A stretch of DNA of 64,000 nucleotides from Brevundimonas huaxiensis. Lineage in GTDB: Bacteria > Pseudomonadota > Alphaproteobacteria > Caulobacterales > Caulobacteraceae. The notes beneath the pieces are model-generated. The model did no database searches. It was not told where the DNA came from and saw only the letters and a program-made list of their open reading frames with translations. Location: the NCBI RefSeq assembly GCF_014218725.1, contig NZ_JABBJE010000001.1:969003-1033002 (forward strand). Reading direction: 5' to 3'. Below are positions 12,401 to 23,000 of this stretch, piece after piece. The position numbers and the translations under genes are program-made. Each line of letters starts with the position of its first letter. The stretch's first letter is position 1.

Positions 12401-12664
12401 TCAGAGTCCTTCCGCCAGACGGCGCTTGTGGTGGCGCGTGCGCATCCAGATGGCCGCGATGACCATCACCCAGCCCGCCGCCAGCATGAAGTAGGAGAGA
12501 TTGACCGCCCACGGCCCAACTGCGCCCTGACGCGAGATCAGGATCAGAACGGCCGCGCCGACGACCATGGCCAGGCCGCCCGCGCGCAGCGGACGCCCGA
12601 CGTTGCGCAGTTCCTTGCGGTAGGCTGCGCGGCCCTCCTCGGTGTTCAGATCCGGCGGCGACAT
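12401..12664 (-). CDS. Small two-helix membrane protein between nuoE and nuoF
   Basis: 87 residues. A hydrophilic N-terminus (about 28 residues) is followed by two hydrophobic segments, about residues 29-45 and 53-72, and a basic tail ([13 protein letters not shown]), so a two-helix inner-membrane protein is predicted. Its ATG overlaps the nuoE stop by one base (TGATG), and nuoF starts 5 nt after its stop. No known family is recognised. It is most likely expressed with the electron-input module of complex I. Confidence 0.75.
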   Translation of the reverse strand: MSPPDLNTEEGRAAYRKELRNVGRPLRAGGLAMVVGAAVLILISRQGAVGPWAVNLSYFMLAAGWVMVIAAIWMRTRHHKRRLAEGL

Positions 12665-13341
12665 CAGGCCGGCGCCTTCTCGACCGGCGCGGGGTCGCTG
12701 TTCGGCAGCTTCTTGATCGGCTTGGCGGCCCGGCCGTCATATAGCGTCGCATCGAGCAGGGTCTTGGGCCCGCCCTCCGGCGCCGCATTGGTGCGACCGA
12801 TGTATGAGCCCGGCTCGGGCGTCTTGCCGGCGGCGAAGTCGTCGATGATCCGGCCGATCGTATCGGGCGTCAGATCCTCGAAGTAGTAGTCGTTGATCTG
12901 GGCCATCGGCGCGTTGGAGCAGGCGCCCAGGCATTCGACTTCCTGCCATGTAAAGCGGCCGTCGGCGGACAGATGATCCTTGGGACCGATCTTCTCCTTG
13001 CAGACGCGCATCAGCTCATTGGCGCCGCGCAGCATGCACGGCGTGGTGCCGCACACCTGGATCAGCGCCGTCTTGCCGACCGGCTCCAGCATGAACATGG
13101 TGTAGAAGGTCGCGACCTCCAGCACCCGGATATAGGCCATGTCCAGCAGCTCGGCGATGGCGCGGATGGCGGGTTCGGACACCCAGCCTTCCTGCTTCTG
13201 CACCAGCCACAGAATCGGGATCACCGCCGACTGACGACGGCCTTCCGGATACTTCTTGATCCACCATTCGGCCTTGGCCGTCGTATCGGCCGAGAAGGCG
13301 AACGAGGCCGGCTGTTCCTTGGCGAGACGACGAACGCTCAT
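12664..13341 (-). CDS. nuoE: NADH-quinone oxidoreductase subunit E
   Basis: 225 residues from the ATG at 13341. Thioredoxin-like 2Fe-2S subunit (cluster N1a). The four ligands fall in [11 protein letters not shown] and [10 protein letters not shown]. The first 60 residues resemble the family helical domain ([20 protein letters not shown]). A Pro/Lys-rich tail of about 50 residues extends past the E. coli length. The ATG overlaps the nuoD stop by 4 nt (ATGA). Confidence 0.95.
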   Translation of the reverse strand: MSVRRLAKEQPASFAFSADTTAKAEWWIKKYPEGRRQSAVIPILWLVQKQEGWVSEPAIRAIAELLDMAYIRVLEVATFYTMFMLEPVGKTALIQVCGTTPCMLRGANELMRVCKEKIGPKDHLSADGRFTWQEVECLGACSNAPMAQINDYYFEDLTPDTIGRIIDDFAAGKTPEPGSYIGRTNAAPEGGPKTLLDATLYDGRAAKPIKKLPNSDPAPVEKAPA

Positions 13342-14603
13342 CGGTCCACTTCTCCGAAAACGATGTCGAGCGAGCCCAGGATGGCGGACACGTCGGCCAG
13401 TTGGTGGCCGCGGTTCATCCAGTCCATCGCCTGCAGCGAGCGATAGCCCGGCGCCGAGATCTTCACGCGGTAGGGTTTGTTGGTGCCGTCCGACACCAGA
13501 TAGATGCCGAACTCGCCCTTGGGCGCCTCGACCGCGGCATAGACCTCGCCCTCGGGCGTCTTGAAGCCTTCGGTGTAGAGCTTGAAGTGGTGGATCAGCG
13601 ACTCCATCGAGCGCTTCATCTCGCCACGGCGCGGCGGAACGATCTTGTTGTCCTCGACCATCACCGGCTCGCCGGGGCAGTTGCGCAGCTTGTGGATGCA
13701 CTGCTCCATGATCCGCACCGACTGCTTCATCTCCTCGATGCGCACCAGATAGCGGTCCCAGCAGTCGCCGTTCTTGCCGACGACCACGTCGAAGTCGAGC
13801 TCGGCATAGCACTCATAGGGCTGCGACTTACGCAGGTCCCAGGCGATGTTCGAGCCGCGCAGCATAACGCCGGTGAAGCCCCATTCCAGGGCCTGCTGCT
13901 TGGACACCACGCCGATGTCGACGTTGCGCTGCTTGAAGATGCGGTTCTCGGTGACCAGGCTTTCGATGTCTTTCAGCGCCGGCGGGAACTCGTGGCACCA
14001 GCGGCCGATGTCGTCGATCAGGTCCATCGGAAGGTCCTGGTGGACGCCGCCGGGACGGAAATAGTTGGCGTGCAGACGGGCGCCGCAGGCGCGCTCGTAG
14101 AACACCATCAGCTTTTCGCGTTCCTCGAAGCCCCAGAGCGGCGGCGTCAGGGCGCCGACGTCCATGGCCTGGGTCGTCACGTTCAGCATGTGCGACAGGA
14201 TGCGGCCGATCTCGGAGTACAGGACGCGGATCAGCTGCGCCCGATACGGAACCTCGATCCCCAGCAGCTTCTCGATGGCCAGGCAGAAGGCGTGCTCCTG
14301 GTTCATCGGCGAGACGTAGTCCAACCGGTCCAGATACGGCACGTTCTGAAGGTAGGTGCGGGCCTCCATCAGCTTTTCGGTGCCGCGGTGCAGCAGGCCG
14401 ATGTGCGGATCGACGCGCTCGACGATCTCGCCGTCCAGCTCCAGCACCAAGCGCAGCACGCCGTGCGCGGCCGGGTGTTGCGGACCGAAGTTGATGGTGA
14501 ACTTGCGGTCTTCCATCTCGCGCGCATGGGCGGTGCGGGTGTCGAGGTCGTCCTCGAACACATCGACGCCCAGCGGCGGCAGGGTGGGGTTTCCGTCAGC
14601 CAT
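13338..14603 (-). CDS. nuoD: NADH-quinone oxidoreductase subunit D
   Basis: 421 residues. 49-kDa-type subunit at the quinone site, related to the large subunit of NiFe hydrogenases. The signature [23 protein letters not shown] is near residues 34-56. It is separate from nuoC here, unlike the fused NuoCD of E. coli. About 20 extra N-terminal residues precede the conserved start. It overlaps nuoE by 4 nt and the nuoC stop by one base. Confidence 0.95.
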   Translation of the reverse strand: MADGNPTLPPLGVDVFEDDLDTRTAHAREMEDRKFTINFGPQHPAAHGVLRLVLELDGEIVERVDPHIGLLHRGTEKLMEARTYLQNVPYLDRLDYVSPMNQEHAFCLAIEKLLGIEVPYRAQLIRVLYSEIGRILSHMLNVTTQAMDVGALTPPLWGFEEREKLMVFYERACGARLHANYFRPGGVHQDLPMDLIDDIGRWCHEFPPALKDIESLVTENRIFKQRNVDIGVVSKQQALEWGFTGVMLRGSNIAWDLRKSQPYECYAELDFDVVVGKNGDCWDRYLVRIEEMKQSVRIMEQCIHKLRNCPGEPVMVEDNKIVPPRRGEMKRSMESLIHHFKLYTEGFKTPEGEVYAAVEAPKGEFGIYLVSDGTNKPYRVKISAPGYRSLQAMDWMNRGHQLADVSAILGSLDIVFGEVDR

Positions 14604-15232
14604 TACGCCTGGCCTCCCGCCTTCTCGTCGCCGGGCAGGACCGGCGCGGGGTATTCGGCGCCCTCCCAGGGCGACAGGAAATCGAAGGTGCGGAACTCTT
14701 GGGTCAGCTTGACCGGCTCGTAGACCACGCGGCGCTGTTCCTCGTCGTAGCGGACCTCGACATAGCCCGTCATCGGGAAGTCCTTGCGCAGCGGATGGCC
14801 TTCGAAACCATAGTCCGTCAGCAGGCGACGCATGTCCGGGTGGCCCGAGAACAGCATGCCGTACATGTCGTAGGCTTCACGCTCGAACCAGTTGGCGGCC
14901 GGATAGGCCGAAATGACCGACGGCACCGGCTGGGTCTCGTCGGTCGAGACCTTGACGCGCAGGCGTGCGTTCCGCGTCATCGACAGCAGGTGATAGACGA
15001 CCTCGAACCGCTCCTTGCGATCCGGATAGTCCACGCCGCACAGGTCGAGCAGCTGCTGGAAGCCGAATTGATCGCGCAGCGTCGTCAGCACCTCGACGAT
15101 CCGCTCGCGCGGCGCGACCAGCGTCAGTTCGCCGAACGCCACCTGGGCCTCGACGCCCAGGGCCCCGACCATCTCTGCGCCCAGCGGAGTCAGGGCGGCT
15201 TCGTGTTGCGCTTGAACAGCCAGAGAGGTCAT
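14603..15232 (-). CDS. nuoC: NADH-quinone oxidoreductase subunit C
   Basis: 209 residues from the ATG at 15232, which overlaps the nuoB stop (ATGA). 30-kDa subunit of the connecting module. Visible motifs are [20 protein letters not shown] and the family signature [33 protein letters not shown]. The stop shares a base with the nuoD ATG. The C-terminal part ([13 protein letters not shown]) matches alphaproteobacterial and mitochondrial forms. Confidence 0.95.
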   Translation of the reverse strand: MTSLAVQAQHEAALTPLGAEMVGALGVEAQVAFGELTLVAPRERIVEVLTTLRDQFGFQQLLDLCGVDYPDRKERFEVVYHLLSMTRNARLRVKVSTDETQPVPSVISAYPAANWFEREAYDMYGMLFSGHPDMRRLLTDYGFEGHPLRKDFPMTGYVEVRYDEEQRRVVYEPVKLTQEFRTFDFLSPWEGAEYPAPVLPGDEKAGGQA

Positions 15233-15837
15233 CGGTCGATGGTCCCCGTGCGACGGATCTTCTTCTGCAGTTGCAGCAGGCCGTAGAGCAGCGCCTCGGC
15301 CGTCGGCGGGCAGCCGGGCACATAGACGTCGACCGGCACCACGCGGTCGCAACCGCGCACGACGCTGTAACTATAGTGGTAGTAGCCGCCGCCGTTGGCG
15401 CAGCTGCCCATCGACACGACATAGCGCGGATCGGGCATCTGGTCGTAGACCTTGCGGATGGCCGGGGCCATCTTGTTGGTCAGGGTGCCCGCGACGATCA
15501 TCAGGTCCGACTGGCGCGGGCTGGCGCGCGGCGCCATGCCGAAGCGTTCGACGTCGAAGCGCGGCATCGACATCTGGATCATCTCGACCGCGCAGCAGGC
15601 TAGGCCGAACGTCATCCACATCAGTGAGCCGGTGCGGGCCCAGTTGATGACGTCGTCGGCGGCGGCGACCAGATAGCCGCGCTCGCCGAGCTCCATATTC
15701 ACGGCCTCGAAGAACTTGTCGTGGACCTTGGGGTCATAACCCTCGACGGTCGAACGCGCGCCAGCGCCGGCCGGAACCAGCGGCGCGCCCGATGCGGACA
15801 CCAGGCCCGCGGGCTTGGAAGCGGCGACTACTCCCAT
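15229..15837 (-). CDS. nuoB: NADH-quinone oxidoreductase subunit B
   Basis: 202 residues. Carries cluster N2, the last electron carrier before quinone. Cys ligands are visible in GLACCAVEM (tandem Cys), MGSCANGGG, and [14 protein letters not shown]. The ATG at 15837 lies inside the end of nuoA (10-nt overlap). The roughly 35-residue N-terminal extension before the conserved core is poorly conserved and Ala/Gly-rich. Confidence 0.95.
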   Translation of the reverse strand: MGVVAASKPAGLVSASGAPLVPAGAGARSTVEGYDPKVHDKFFEAVNMELGERGYLVAAADDVINWARTGSLMWMTFGLACCAVEMIQMSMPRFDVERFGMAPRASPRQSDLMIVAGTLTNKMAPAIRKVYDQMPDPRYVVSMGSCANGGGYYHYSYSVVRGCDRVVPVDVYVPGCPPTAEALLYGLLQLQKKIRRTGTIDR

Positions 15838-16205
15838 TCCAGGGCTCCCTTCTTCCATTCGTAGATGAAGCCGATGGTCAGCACGCCCAGGAAGACCATC
15901 ATCGACCAGAAGGCGAAGACCATGCCGGCGTGCGACAGATCGAACATCGACACCGCCCACGGGAACAGGAAGGCGACTTCCAAGTCGAAGATGATGAACA
16001 GGATCGACACCAGATAGAAGCGGATGTCGAACTTCATCCGGGCATCGTCGAAGGCGTTGAAGCCGCACTCATAGGCCGACAGCTTCTCGCTATCGGGGCT
16101 TTTCGGCGCCAGCAGCAGCGGCAGGACGATGAAAAGAATGCCGATGAAGGCGGCTACGCCGGCGAAGACCAGGACCGGAAGATATTCGAGAAGGAATGCG
16201 TTCAT
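15828..16205 (-). CDS. nuoA: NADH-quinone oxidoreductase subunit A
   Basis: 125 residues with three membrane helices, ND3-type. The conserved cysteine loop [21 protein letters not shown], a conformational switch near the quinone site, is clear. The ATG at 16205 is preceded by GAGG about 8 nt upstream. An in-frame start 18 codons earlier has no family support. It is the first gene of the complex I operon, and the promoter should lie in 16206-16410. Confidence 0.95.
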   Translation of the reverse strand: MNAFLLEYLPVLVFAGVAAFIGILFIVLPLLLAPKSPDSEKLSAYECGFNAFDDARMKFDIRFYLVSILFIIFDLEVAFLFPWAVSMFDLSHAGMVFAFWSMMVFLGVLTIGFIYEWKKGALEWE

Positions 16206-16287
16206 TCGAAGAACCTCGTCCGCCGGGGAGAGGCGGGATTCGGCGCTTCTTAGACCCAAGACCGCCGCCGTTCAAACCCCTGCGACC

Positions 16288-16316
16288 ATTGGATTTTCAT
16301 TGAGAATGGCTCGCAA
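16288..16316 (-). promoter_or_regulatory. Candidate promoter for the nuo operon
   Basis: On the minus strand TTGCGA (16316-16311) is followed by a 17-nt spacer and TCCAAT (16293-16288). This fits a sigma-70 layout with imperfect boxes, about 80 nt before the nuoA start. It lies in the 205-nt divergent region shared with the AbgT-like transporter gene. Confidence 0.35.
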
Positions 16317-16410
16317 CTTTGCGCGCCATATGTCGCAGGGCCGACGCTTGCGCGGCGCAGGGCTGCAAAGGCCTATTGGCGGCCCGATCGCGTAACCGAA
16401 AGTCATCCGA

Positions 16411-18042
16411 ATGAGCCTAGCCAGCCGCGCCCTGAACGCTGTCGAACGGATCGGCAATCGGCTGCCCGATCCCGTCTTCCTGTTCCTGTGGCTGATCGGC
16501 GGTCTGATCGTCCTCAGCATGGTCGGCGCCGGCCTGGGCTGGTCCGCCGTCAATCCAGTCACCGGCGATCAACTGGTCGCCAAGAGCCTGCTGTCGGCCG
16601 AGAATCTGGAACAGTTGATCATCGGCATGCCGCGCACCCTGGCGGACTTCCCGCCTCTCGGCATCGTCATCACCATCATCTATGGTGCTTCGGTCGCCGA
16701 ACGCACGGGGATGTTCGCGACCGCCATTCGCGGCGCCCTGCTGAACGCCCCGCGTTCCATACTGACGCCCGTCGTCGTGATCACCGGCATGGTGTCCCAT
16801 CACGCGTCGGACGCCTCCTATGTCGTGGTCATCCCGCTAGCGGCCGTCATTTTCGCCGCAGCGGGCCGACATCCGCTGGCGGGTCTGGCCGCAGGCTTCG
16901 CCGCCGTGTCGGGCGGATACGCCGGCAACCTGTTTCCCGGCGCCAGCGACGCCCTGATCCTTGGCATCACCGAGCCGGCCGCCCGCCTGATCGATCCGTC
17001 CTATTCCGTGAACATCGCGGGCAACTGGTTCTTCATCGTCGGCGTCGTCTTCGTCTTCACCCCCATCGTCTGGTTCCTGACCGACCGGGTGATCGAGCCG
17101 CGCCTCGGCGTCTGGAAGCCGTCAGAAGGGGTCGCCGCCCCGAACGCTTCGGAAAAACAGCCCCTGACCGCCGCCGAAAAGCGCGGCCTGAAGTTCGCCG
17201 GCCTGGCGCTTCTAGGCATGATCGCGCTCTGGGCCCTGCTGACCTTCATACCGGGCTCGCCCTTCGTCGATCCCGAGGTGGACCCGGAGCAGAAGTTCAA
17301 TCCGCTCTACAAGTCCCTGGTCGCCTTCTTCGCCATCACCTTCTTCGTCACCGGCGGGGCCTATGGGGCCGGAGCCGGCACGATTCAGTCGCACCGCGAC
17401 ATGGTCACGATGATGCGCGACGGCATCGCCCAGTTGGCGCCCTATATCGTGCTGGCCTTTTTCGCCGCGCACTTCGTGGCCATGTTCAACTGGTCGGGGC
17501 TGGGGCCGATCCTGGCGGTCAATGCGGCGGCGGGTCTGAAGACCCTGGCCCTACCCGCCCCTCTGCTGTTGATCTGCGTCGTCTTCGTCTCGTGCTTCTT
17601 CGATCTGTTCATCGGTTCGGCCTCGGCCAAGTGGTCGGCCCTGGCGCCCATCGTGGTGCCGATGTTCATGCTGCTGGGCATTTCGCCCGAGATGACGACC
17701 GCCGCCTATCGCATGGGTGATTCCGTCACCAACATCGCCACGCCGTTGATGAGCTACTTCCCCCTGATCCTGACCTTCGCCCAGCGCTGGGATCCGCGAT
17801 TCGGCCTCGGTTCCTTGATGGCGACCATGCTGCCGTATGCCGGAGCCTTCCTGGTCGCCGGTCTGGCCATGGTGGCGGCCTGGGTGGCCTTCGACCTGCC
17901 GCTGGGGCCGGGCGTCGGCGTCCACTATGAGCCGCCGCCTCCCGCCGTGGCGGCCCATGAGCCTGCCGACGGCGGCGTAGCGGGCCCGCACAGCCCGCCC
18001 CAGGCGGCGATCGTGACACCGTCCACAGCCCCGTCGCGTTGA
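16411..18042 (+). CDS. AbgT-family transporter
   Basis: 543 residues with about 12 membrane helices. Members of this family import p-aminobenzoyl-glutamate or export sulfonamide-type antimetabolites. The N-terminal ALNAVERIGNRLPDPVFLFLWLIGG and the later MVSHHASDASYVVVIPLAAVIF and DLFIGSASAKWSALAPIVVPMF segments fit the family. A Pro-rich cytosolic tail (about 40 residues) follows the last helix. It is divergent from nuoA. The substrate cannot be told from sequence. Confidence 0.85.
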   Translation: MSLASRALNAVERIGNRLPDPVFLFLWLIGGLIVLSMVGAGLGWSAVNPVTGDQLVAKSLLSAENLEQLIIGMPRTLADFPPLGIVITIIYGASVAERTGMFATAIRGALLNAPRSILTPVVVITGMVSHHASDASYVVVIPLAAVIFAAAGRHPLAGLAAGFAAVSGGYAGNLFPGASDALILGITEPAARLIDPSYSVNIAGNWFFIVGVVFVFTPIVWFLTDRVIEPRLGVWKPSEGVAAPNASEKQPLTAAEKRGLKFAGLALLGMIALWALLTFIPGSPFVDPEVDPEQKFNPLYKSLVAFFAITFFVTGGAYGAGAGTIQSHRDMVTMMRDGIAQLAPYIVLAFFAAHFVAMFNWSGLGPILAVNAAAGLKTLALPAPLLLICVVFVSCFFDLFIGSASAKWSALAPIVVPMFMLLGISPEMTTAAYRMGDSVTNIATPLMSYFPLILTFAQRWDPRFGLGSLMATMLPYAGAFLVAGLAMVAAWVAFDLPLGPGVGVHYEPPPPAVAAHEPADGGVAGPHSPPQAAIVTPSTAPSR

Positions 18043-18068
18043 GGGGCGCGTTTCTCCGAAAAGGTCGC

Positions 18069-18097
18069 TTGACGCGATGTGTCAGCCCGCCTAAACG
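18069..18097 (+). promoter_or_regulatory. Candidate promoter for the tRNA-Asp pair
   Basis: TTGACG (18069-18074), a 17-nt spacer, and TAAACG (18092-18097) form a good sigma-70-like promoter, 41 nt before the first tRNA-Asp. Confidence 0.5.
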
Positions 18098-18138
18098 ACG
18101 CCCCTCGCCGGGGCGCACAGCCGCTTCGGCCGGGAAAC

Positions 18139-18215
18139 GCGGGTGTAGCTCAGTTGGTTAGAGTGCCGGCCTGTCACGCCGGAGGTCGCGGGTTCGAGCC
18201 CCGTCACTCGCGCCA
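18139..18215 (+). tRNA. tRNA-Asp(GTC)
   Basis: 77 nt with encoded CCA. The acceptor stem GCGGGTG pairs with CACTCGC (one G-T pair), discriminator G. Anticodon loop CTGTCAC gives GTC. T-arm GCGGG-TTCGAGC-CCCGT. Its sequence is identical to the second copy 80 nt downstream. Confidence 0.98.
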
Positions 18216-18242
18216 CTCTCTCTAGAAATAGAAGAGTGGCGC
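18210..18242 (+). other. Hairpin that includes the 3' end of tRNA-Asp copy 1
   Basis: GCGCCACTCT (18210-18219) and AGAGTGGCGC (18233-18242) are a perfect 10-bp inverted repeat. The left arm starts inside the acceptor stem and includes the discriminator and CCA of the tRNA. No T-run follows. It may guide 3' trailer processing. Confidence 0.7.
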
Positions 18243-18295
18243 ACACCGCCTTCCCAAAAAGCTTTCGAAACAGCTCAAAAGTTTCGACCTGATAC

Positions 18296-18372
18296 GCGGG
18301 TGTAGCTCAGTTGGTTAGAGTGCCGGCCTGTCACGCCGGAGGTCGCGGGTTCGAGCCCCGTCACTCGCGCCA
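18296..18372 (+). tRNA. tRNA-Asp(GTC), second copy
   Basis: 77 nt, same sequence as the copy at 18139-18215, with encoded CCA. The spacer between the copies contains another short inverted repeat, TCGAAAC (18265-18271) with GTTTCGA (18281-18287). Confidence 0.98.
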
Positions 18373-18408
18373 CTTCTTTTCAAGACATCGATATAAAAGA
18401 AGTGGCGC
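18367..18408 (+). other. Hairpin that includes the 3' end of tRNA-Asp copy 2
   Basis: GCGCCACTTCTTTT (18367-18380) and AAAAGAAGTGGCGC (18395-18408) form a perfect 14-bp inverted repeat. As after copy 1, the left arm contains the tRNA discriminator and CCA. Outside the tRNA the arm sequence differs from copy 1, yet pairing is kept. Confidence 0.7.
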
Positions 18409-18459
18409 ACTCCCGTTTTCGGAAACGCGCCATTCTAACGCGTCGTGGCCTTGGCCGCC

Positions 18460-19710
18460 TCAGTGCAGCGGCAGTGCCATATCCGGGTTCACGAACGCCG
18501 CTTCGCCCGTCAGCTCGCCATAGACCATGCAGAGGTCTTCGAAGACGCGGTTCCAGGCGAACTGGCTGACCGCCTTCTCGCGCGCCGCCCGGCCGATCGC
18601 TTCGATATCGCGCGCGAACAGGGCCTCGACCGCCTGGGCATAGTCGTCGGCATCCGCGCTGGCGGCCAGTTGCCCCACGCTCTCGTCGACCGTCTCGGCG
18701 ACGCCGCCCGCATTGACCCCGACCACGGGCCGACCGCAGGCCATGGCCTCCAAAACGATCAGCCCGAACGGCTCTTTATCATTGGCGTGAACGAAGGCGT
18801 CGCAGCTGGCGATGATCTTTGCGACCGCCTTGGGATCGCTTTCATAGGGCATGGAGATGACGCGATCTTCCTCGGGCATCCCCGCGCCTGCGCCGACCAG
18901 CACCAAGTGATACGGGGCGCCCAGCTTCTGGACCGCCTCGATCAGCACGTCGACGTTCTTTTCCTTGGCCGGACGACCGGCGAAGCACAGCAGGCGCGCG
19001 TCCTCGCCCAGACCCAGCTGTTTCAGCAGCCACTGCCGGTCACGACGGTCCGGACGGAAGGTGTCGATCTCCACGCCCAGAGGCCGGATGACGATGTTGT
19101 TCACACCGGCCTCTTCCAGGCGCCGCGCGATAAAGCGACTGGGCGAAACGACCCGATCAAACTGCGAGAAAAGCTTCGCCCAACGTTTCTCAACCGGCTT
19201 CTTGGCCCATTCGCCGAAATGCAGCGCCGCCAGCCCGGCCGGATCGGAGTGGCAGAAACCGACGACCGGGCATCCGACCCGCTGCCCGGCCTCCAAAGCC
19301 CCCTGCCCGGGCGTGTAAGGATCTCCGGCCTCGATGATCGACGGCTTCATGGCCGCCACCCAGGCGCTCCAGCGCTTCACCGAACTGGGCCAGCGATAGC
19401 CGTCGCCGAACGGCAGCTTGGTGGCCCGAAGTTGCACGATGCCGTCGGCGCGCGCCTTGTGCCGCGCACCCGGCACGATCAGCGAGTGACTGATCCCCGG
19501 CCGATTGGCCTCGATCCACGCCTTCTTGGACAGGATATATCGCTTCACCCCGCCCGAGCGCGGCGCATAGAGCATTGTGGTGTCCACTAGGCGGGGCCGC
19601 TCGTCCATCGCCGCCGCCTTTAAGGCCCGCAGCGTATCGGCGACTTCCACGTCCAGCCCCGGAATCAGTCGGAGTTCGCTTTCTTGGACGTCGAGGTCTG
19701 TCATGCTCAT
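18460..19710 (-). CDS. Glycosyltransferase, GT4-like (GT-B fold)
   Basis: 416 residues from the ATG at 19710; another ATG lies two codons on, and the frame is open 48 codons upstream without an obvious ribosome site. The C-terminal GT-B domain has FAGRPAKEKNVDVLIEAV and the nucleotide-sugar motif EPFGLIVLEAMACGRPVVG. The N-terminal half has YAPRSGGVKRYI, the glycine-rich acceptor-side loop typical of GT4 enzymes. The substrate is unknown; cell-surface polysaccharide or glycolipid synthesis is likely. It is transcribed away from the autotransporter gene. Confidence 0.88.
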   Translation of the reverse strand: MSMTDLDVQESELRLIPGLDVEVADTLRALKAAAMDERPRLVDTTMLYAPRSGGVKRYILSKKAWIEANRPGISHSLIVPGARHKARADGIVQLRATKLPFGDGYRWPSSVKRWSAWVAAMKPSIIEAGDPYTPGQGALEAGQRVGCPVVGFCHSDPAGLAALHFGEWAKKPVEKRWAKLFSQFDRVVSPSRFIARRLEEAGVNNIVIRPLGVEIDTFRPDRRDRQWLLKQLGLGEDARLLCFAGRPAKEKNVDVLIEAVQKLGAPYHLVLVGAGAGMPEEDRVISMPYESDPKAVAKIIASCDAFVHANDKEPFGLIVLEAMACGRPVVGVNAGGVAETVDESVGQLAASADADDYAQAVEALFARDIEAIGRAAREKAVSQFAWNRVFEDLCMVYGELTGEAAFVNPDMALPLH

Positions 19711-20021
19711 GGAGTGTTCTCGCCTGGTCTGGGCTGTCGAACGCCGGAGGTGTTCGATGGATGCGTCCACGGGACGCGGCCTTTGGACCGTTCGACGCCC
19801 GTAAACCTGGGCGCGGCAAAGCTCAAGTGCGCGCCGTAGCGATTCCCTCCGCATTCGTCCTATCAGGCATCGACGAACGAACGCGGGTCGCCTTACAGCA
19901 TCGCCTCACGACCATCACGGCCTTGCATTCGCCTCAAATTCGATAAACTTGGAACGCTGGCGCGGACCCTGCTAAGGGGTCTCCCGTAACGTGACGCGTG
20001 ACCACCAGGGGTTTCTACCGA
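19711..20021. other. Divergent intergenic region
   Basis: About 310 nt between the glycosyltransferase (minus) and autotransporter (plus) genes. It should hold both promoters. I see no box pair with acceptable spacing, no strong terminator and no convincing small gene. Confidence 0.5.
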
Positions 20022-23000
20022 ATGCGTATTTTGCTCGCGACCGCCGTGGCGATCGCCCCCTTGATGGTCGCCACAGGATCCCAGGCCGAGATCGTGATCT
20101 CGAACGCCCGGACCACGCCGATCCAGACGTCCAATGCGACGGGCACGGCCGCCGACAATATCCGCATCGCCAGCGGCGGCAGCGTCGCCGTCGCTTCCGG
20201 TGCGGCCGTGACCCTGAACAGCAACAACATGGTCGATCTGGATAGCGGCAGCTCGATCACGATGGACAAGTCGGCCGATGGCTCGACGGGTCTTCTGGTC
20301 AACGGCGGCAACACCGGTTCGGTGATCGTCGGCGGCTCGATCACCGTCAACGACACGCTGGAAGCTGCCGACATCAAGGACACCGACGGCGACGGCGATC
20401 TTGACGGCCCGTTCGCCACCGGAACCGGCCGCTACGGCGTGCGGGTCACCGGCGCCTCGCCCTTCACCGGCAACATCCTGGTCGAGGGCACGGGCGCAAT
20501 CGCTGTGGAGGGCAACAATTCCTACGGCCTGTCCGTCGAATCCGCCCTAAACGGCAAGCTTCAGAGCCTGGGCACCGTCCGTGTGACCGGCAACGACAGC
20601 GCCGCCATACGCACCACGGGGCCGATTTCGGGCAATGTCGATCTTGCCGGCTCCATTTCGGCGCTGGGCGCCAATGCGACGGGCGTTTCCATCGAAGGCG
20701 ATGTCGGCGGGGCGCTCAAGATCCATTCCTCCGTAGTGGCCACCGGCTATCGCTACACCACCCCGCCGCCCGCCCGTCCGACGACCGGCACCTTCGACAA
20801 CGCGACGACCCTGTTCCTGGACGAACTCGACGCCGACGATCTGCTGCAAGGCGGACCGGCCGTGCGCGTCGGCGCCAATGTCGCCGGCGGCGTGCTGCTG
20901 GACAAGGCGCTCGCCTATTCCGAGGCTGGCATCGAGGGCGACGACGACAAGGACGGCGTCAAGAACGGCGACGAGGACGATGACGGCGACGGCATCAAGA
21001 ACCGCGACGATCCGGACCGTGACGGCGACGGCATCCCGGACGCCAGCGAGACAGCCGCCTCCATCACGTCGCTGGGCGGCGCGCCTGCGCTGCTGATCGG
21101 CTCGACGACGAACACCGTGACCCTCGGCGCTGTCGGAACAGGCGATGCGGCCTATGGTCTGATCAACCGCGGCACCATTGTCGGCTCCGGCCTTTACTCC
21201 GGCGTGGAGTCGCGCGCCGTGCAACTCGGCGTGACCGGCGGCCAGGCCGTCAACGTTGTCGGCGGCGTGCGCAACGAGGGCGGCATCTCGTCGACCGCCG
21301 TCGATGCGAACGCCACCGGTCTGTGGATCGGCTCGGGCGTGACCGCTCCGACGATCAACAATTCGGGCGCCATTCAGGCCGTCGCTTCGGGCAAGCAGAC
21401 CCAGAGCGCGACCGGCATTCTGATTGGTGCAGGCGCAAACGTCGGCTCCCTGACCAACACCGGCAACCTCGTCGCCTCTTTCGGCGGCAATCAGGGTTCG
21501 GCCACCGTTATTCGTGACCAGTCCGGCAGCCTGACCCAGCTGAACAACGCCGGTTCGATCATCGGCTCGCTCACCCCTAACACCGACGATACAAATCCTG
21601 TCACCGGCAAGGTGACCGCCATCGACGTCTCGGCCAATACGACCGGCGTCACCCTGCGGCAATACGGCATTGCCGCCGCTGCAGGCAGCACGGCGACGGA
21701 CACGGACAAGGACGGCGTGCCGGACGCGGCCGAACCGGCCATCGTCGGCGCGATCAAGCTGGGCTCTGGCGCCGACACGCTCAATATCGAGAACGGCGTC
21801 GTGAACGGCGACATCGATTTCGGCGCCGGCGCGGACCGGCTGAACATCAGCGGCGGCGCGGTTGTGACCGGCGCCATCGCCAACAGCGACGGCCTGCTGG
21901 ACATCAATGTGTCCAAGGGCACACTGGCCGCGACCCAGACCGGCGCCACGGCGATCTCCAACCTGAATATCGGCGCCGAAGGGACATTGCTGGTCAATCT
22001 TGACCCCGCCAACGACCGTGCCGGCGGCTTCAACGTCAGCGGCAATGCGACCCTGGCGACAGGCTCCACCCTGGGCGTCCGCTTCTCGTCGCTGATCGAT
22101 CAGCCCGAGCGGTTCAACGTCATCACGGCCGGCACGCTGAATGTGGGTCAGATCAACCAGACCCTGCTGTCGGACAACTCGCCCTATCTTTACGTCGTGC
22201 AGGGCGGCGTCGCCGGCAACACCGTCTATGTCGACGCGCGTCGCCGCACGGCTTCGGAGGCCGGTCTGATCCCGGTCGAGGCGTCCGCCTACGACGCCGT
22301 CTATGGCGCGCTGGGATCCAATGAGGCCCTGCGCAACCTGTTCCTGTCGCAGACGTCGCGCGACGGCTTCATCGACGCCTACGAGCAGATGCTGCCCGAC
22401 CACTCCGGCGGACCGCTGATGTCGCTGTCGGCCGGCGTCGATGCGGTCACCCGCGCGCTGACCGGCCGCAACGCCGCCGCCGCGCCGGGTGAAACCAGCG
22501 CCTGGGTGCAGGAGATCAACTTCTACGCCGACAAGGACAAGACCGACTCCTACGGTTTCCGCTCGGAAGGCTTCGGCGTCGCCGGCGGCGTCGAAAAGGG
22601 CACCAGCCTGGGCGCCGTCGGCATCTCGGCCGCCTTCACCTCGTCCGACATCAAGGATCCCGAGGCCGAGGCCGAAGAGGTTCTGTCCGCCAACCTGCTT
22701 GAGCTGGGCCTGTACTGGCGCGCTCAGGGTCAGTATTGGACGACCTGGGCCCGTGCGGCGGGGGGCTACGCCTCCTTCAGCGCCGATCGCTCGCTGGTCG
22801 CGACCGGCGTCTATCTGAACAACAAGTCCGACTGGCATGGCTGGACGGCGGCGGTCGCCGGCGGCGCCTCGTATGAGCGCAACTTCGGCCGTCTGAACAT
22901 CCGCCCCGAAATCTACGGCGAGTATTTCAGCCTGTCGGAAGGCTCGCGCAGCGAGAAGGGCGGCGGCGACGGCTTCGATCTCGACATCGATTCGCGCGAC

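Noticed and set aside
19923..19947. TTGCAT and GATAAA as a promoter for the autotransporter
   Set aside because: The spacer is only 13 nt, too short for a sigma-70 promoter.
19998..20021. GTG at 19998 as the autotransporter start
   Set aside because: AGGGG is 10 nt before the ATG at 20022, while the GTG has its nearest purine box about 19 nt away; the ATG also gives a normal signal peptide.
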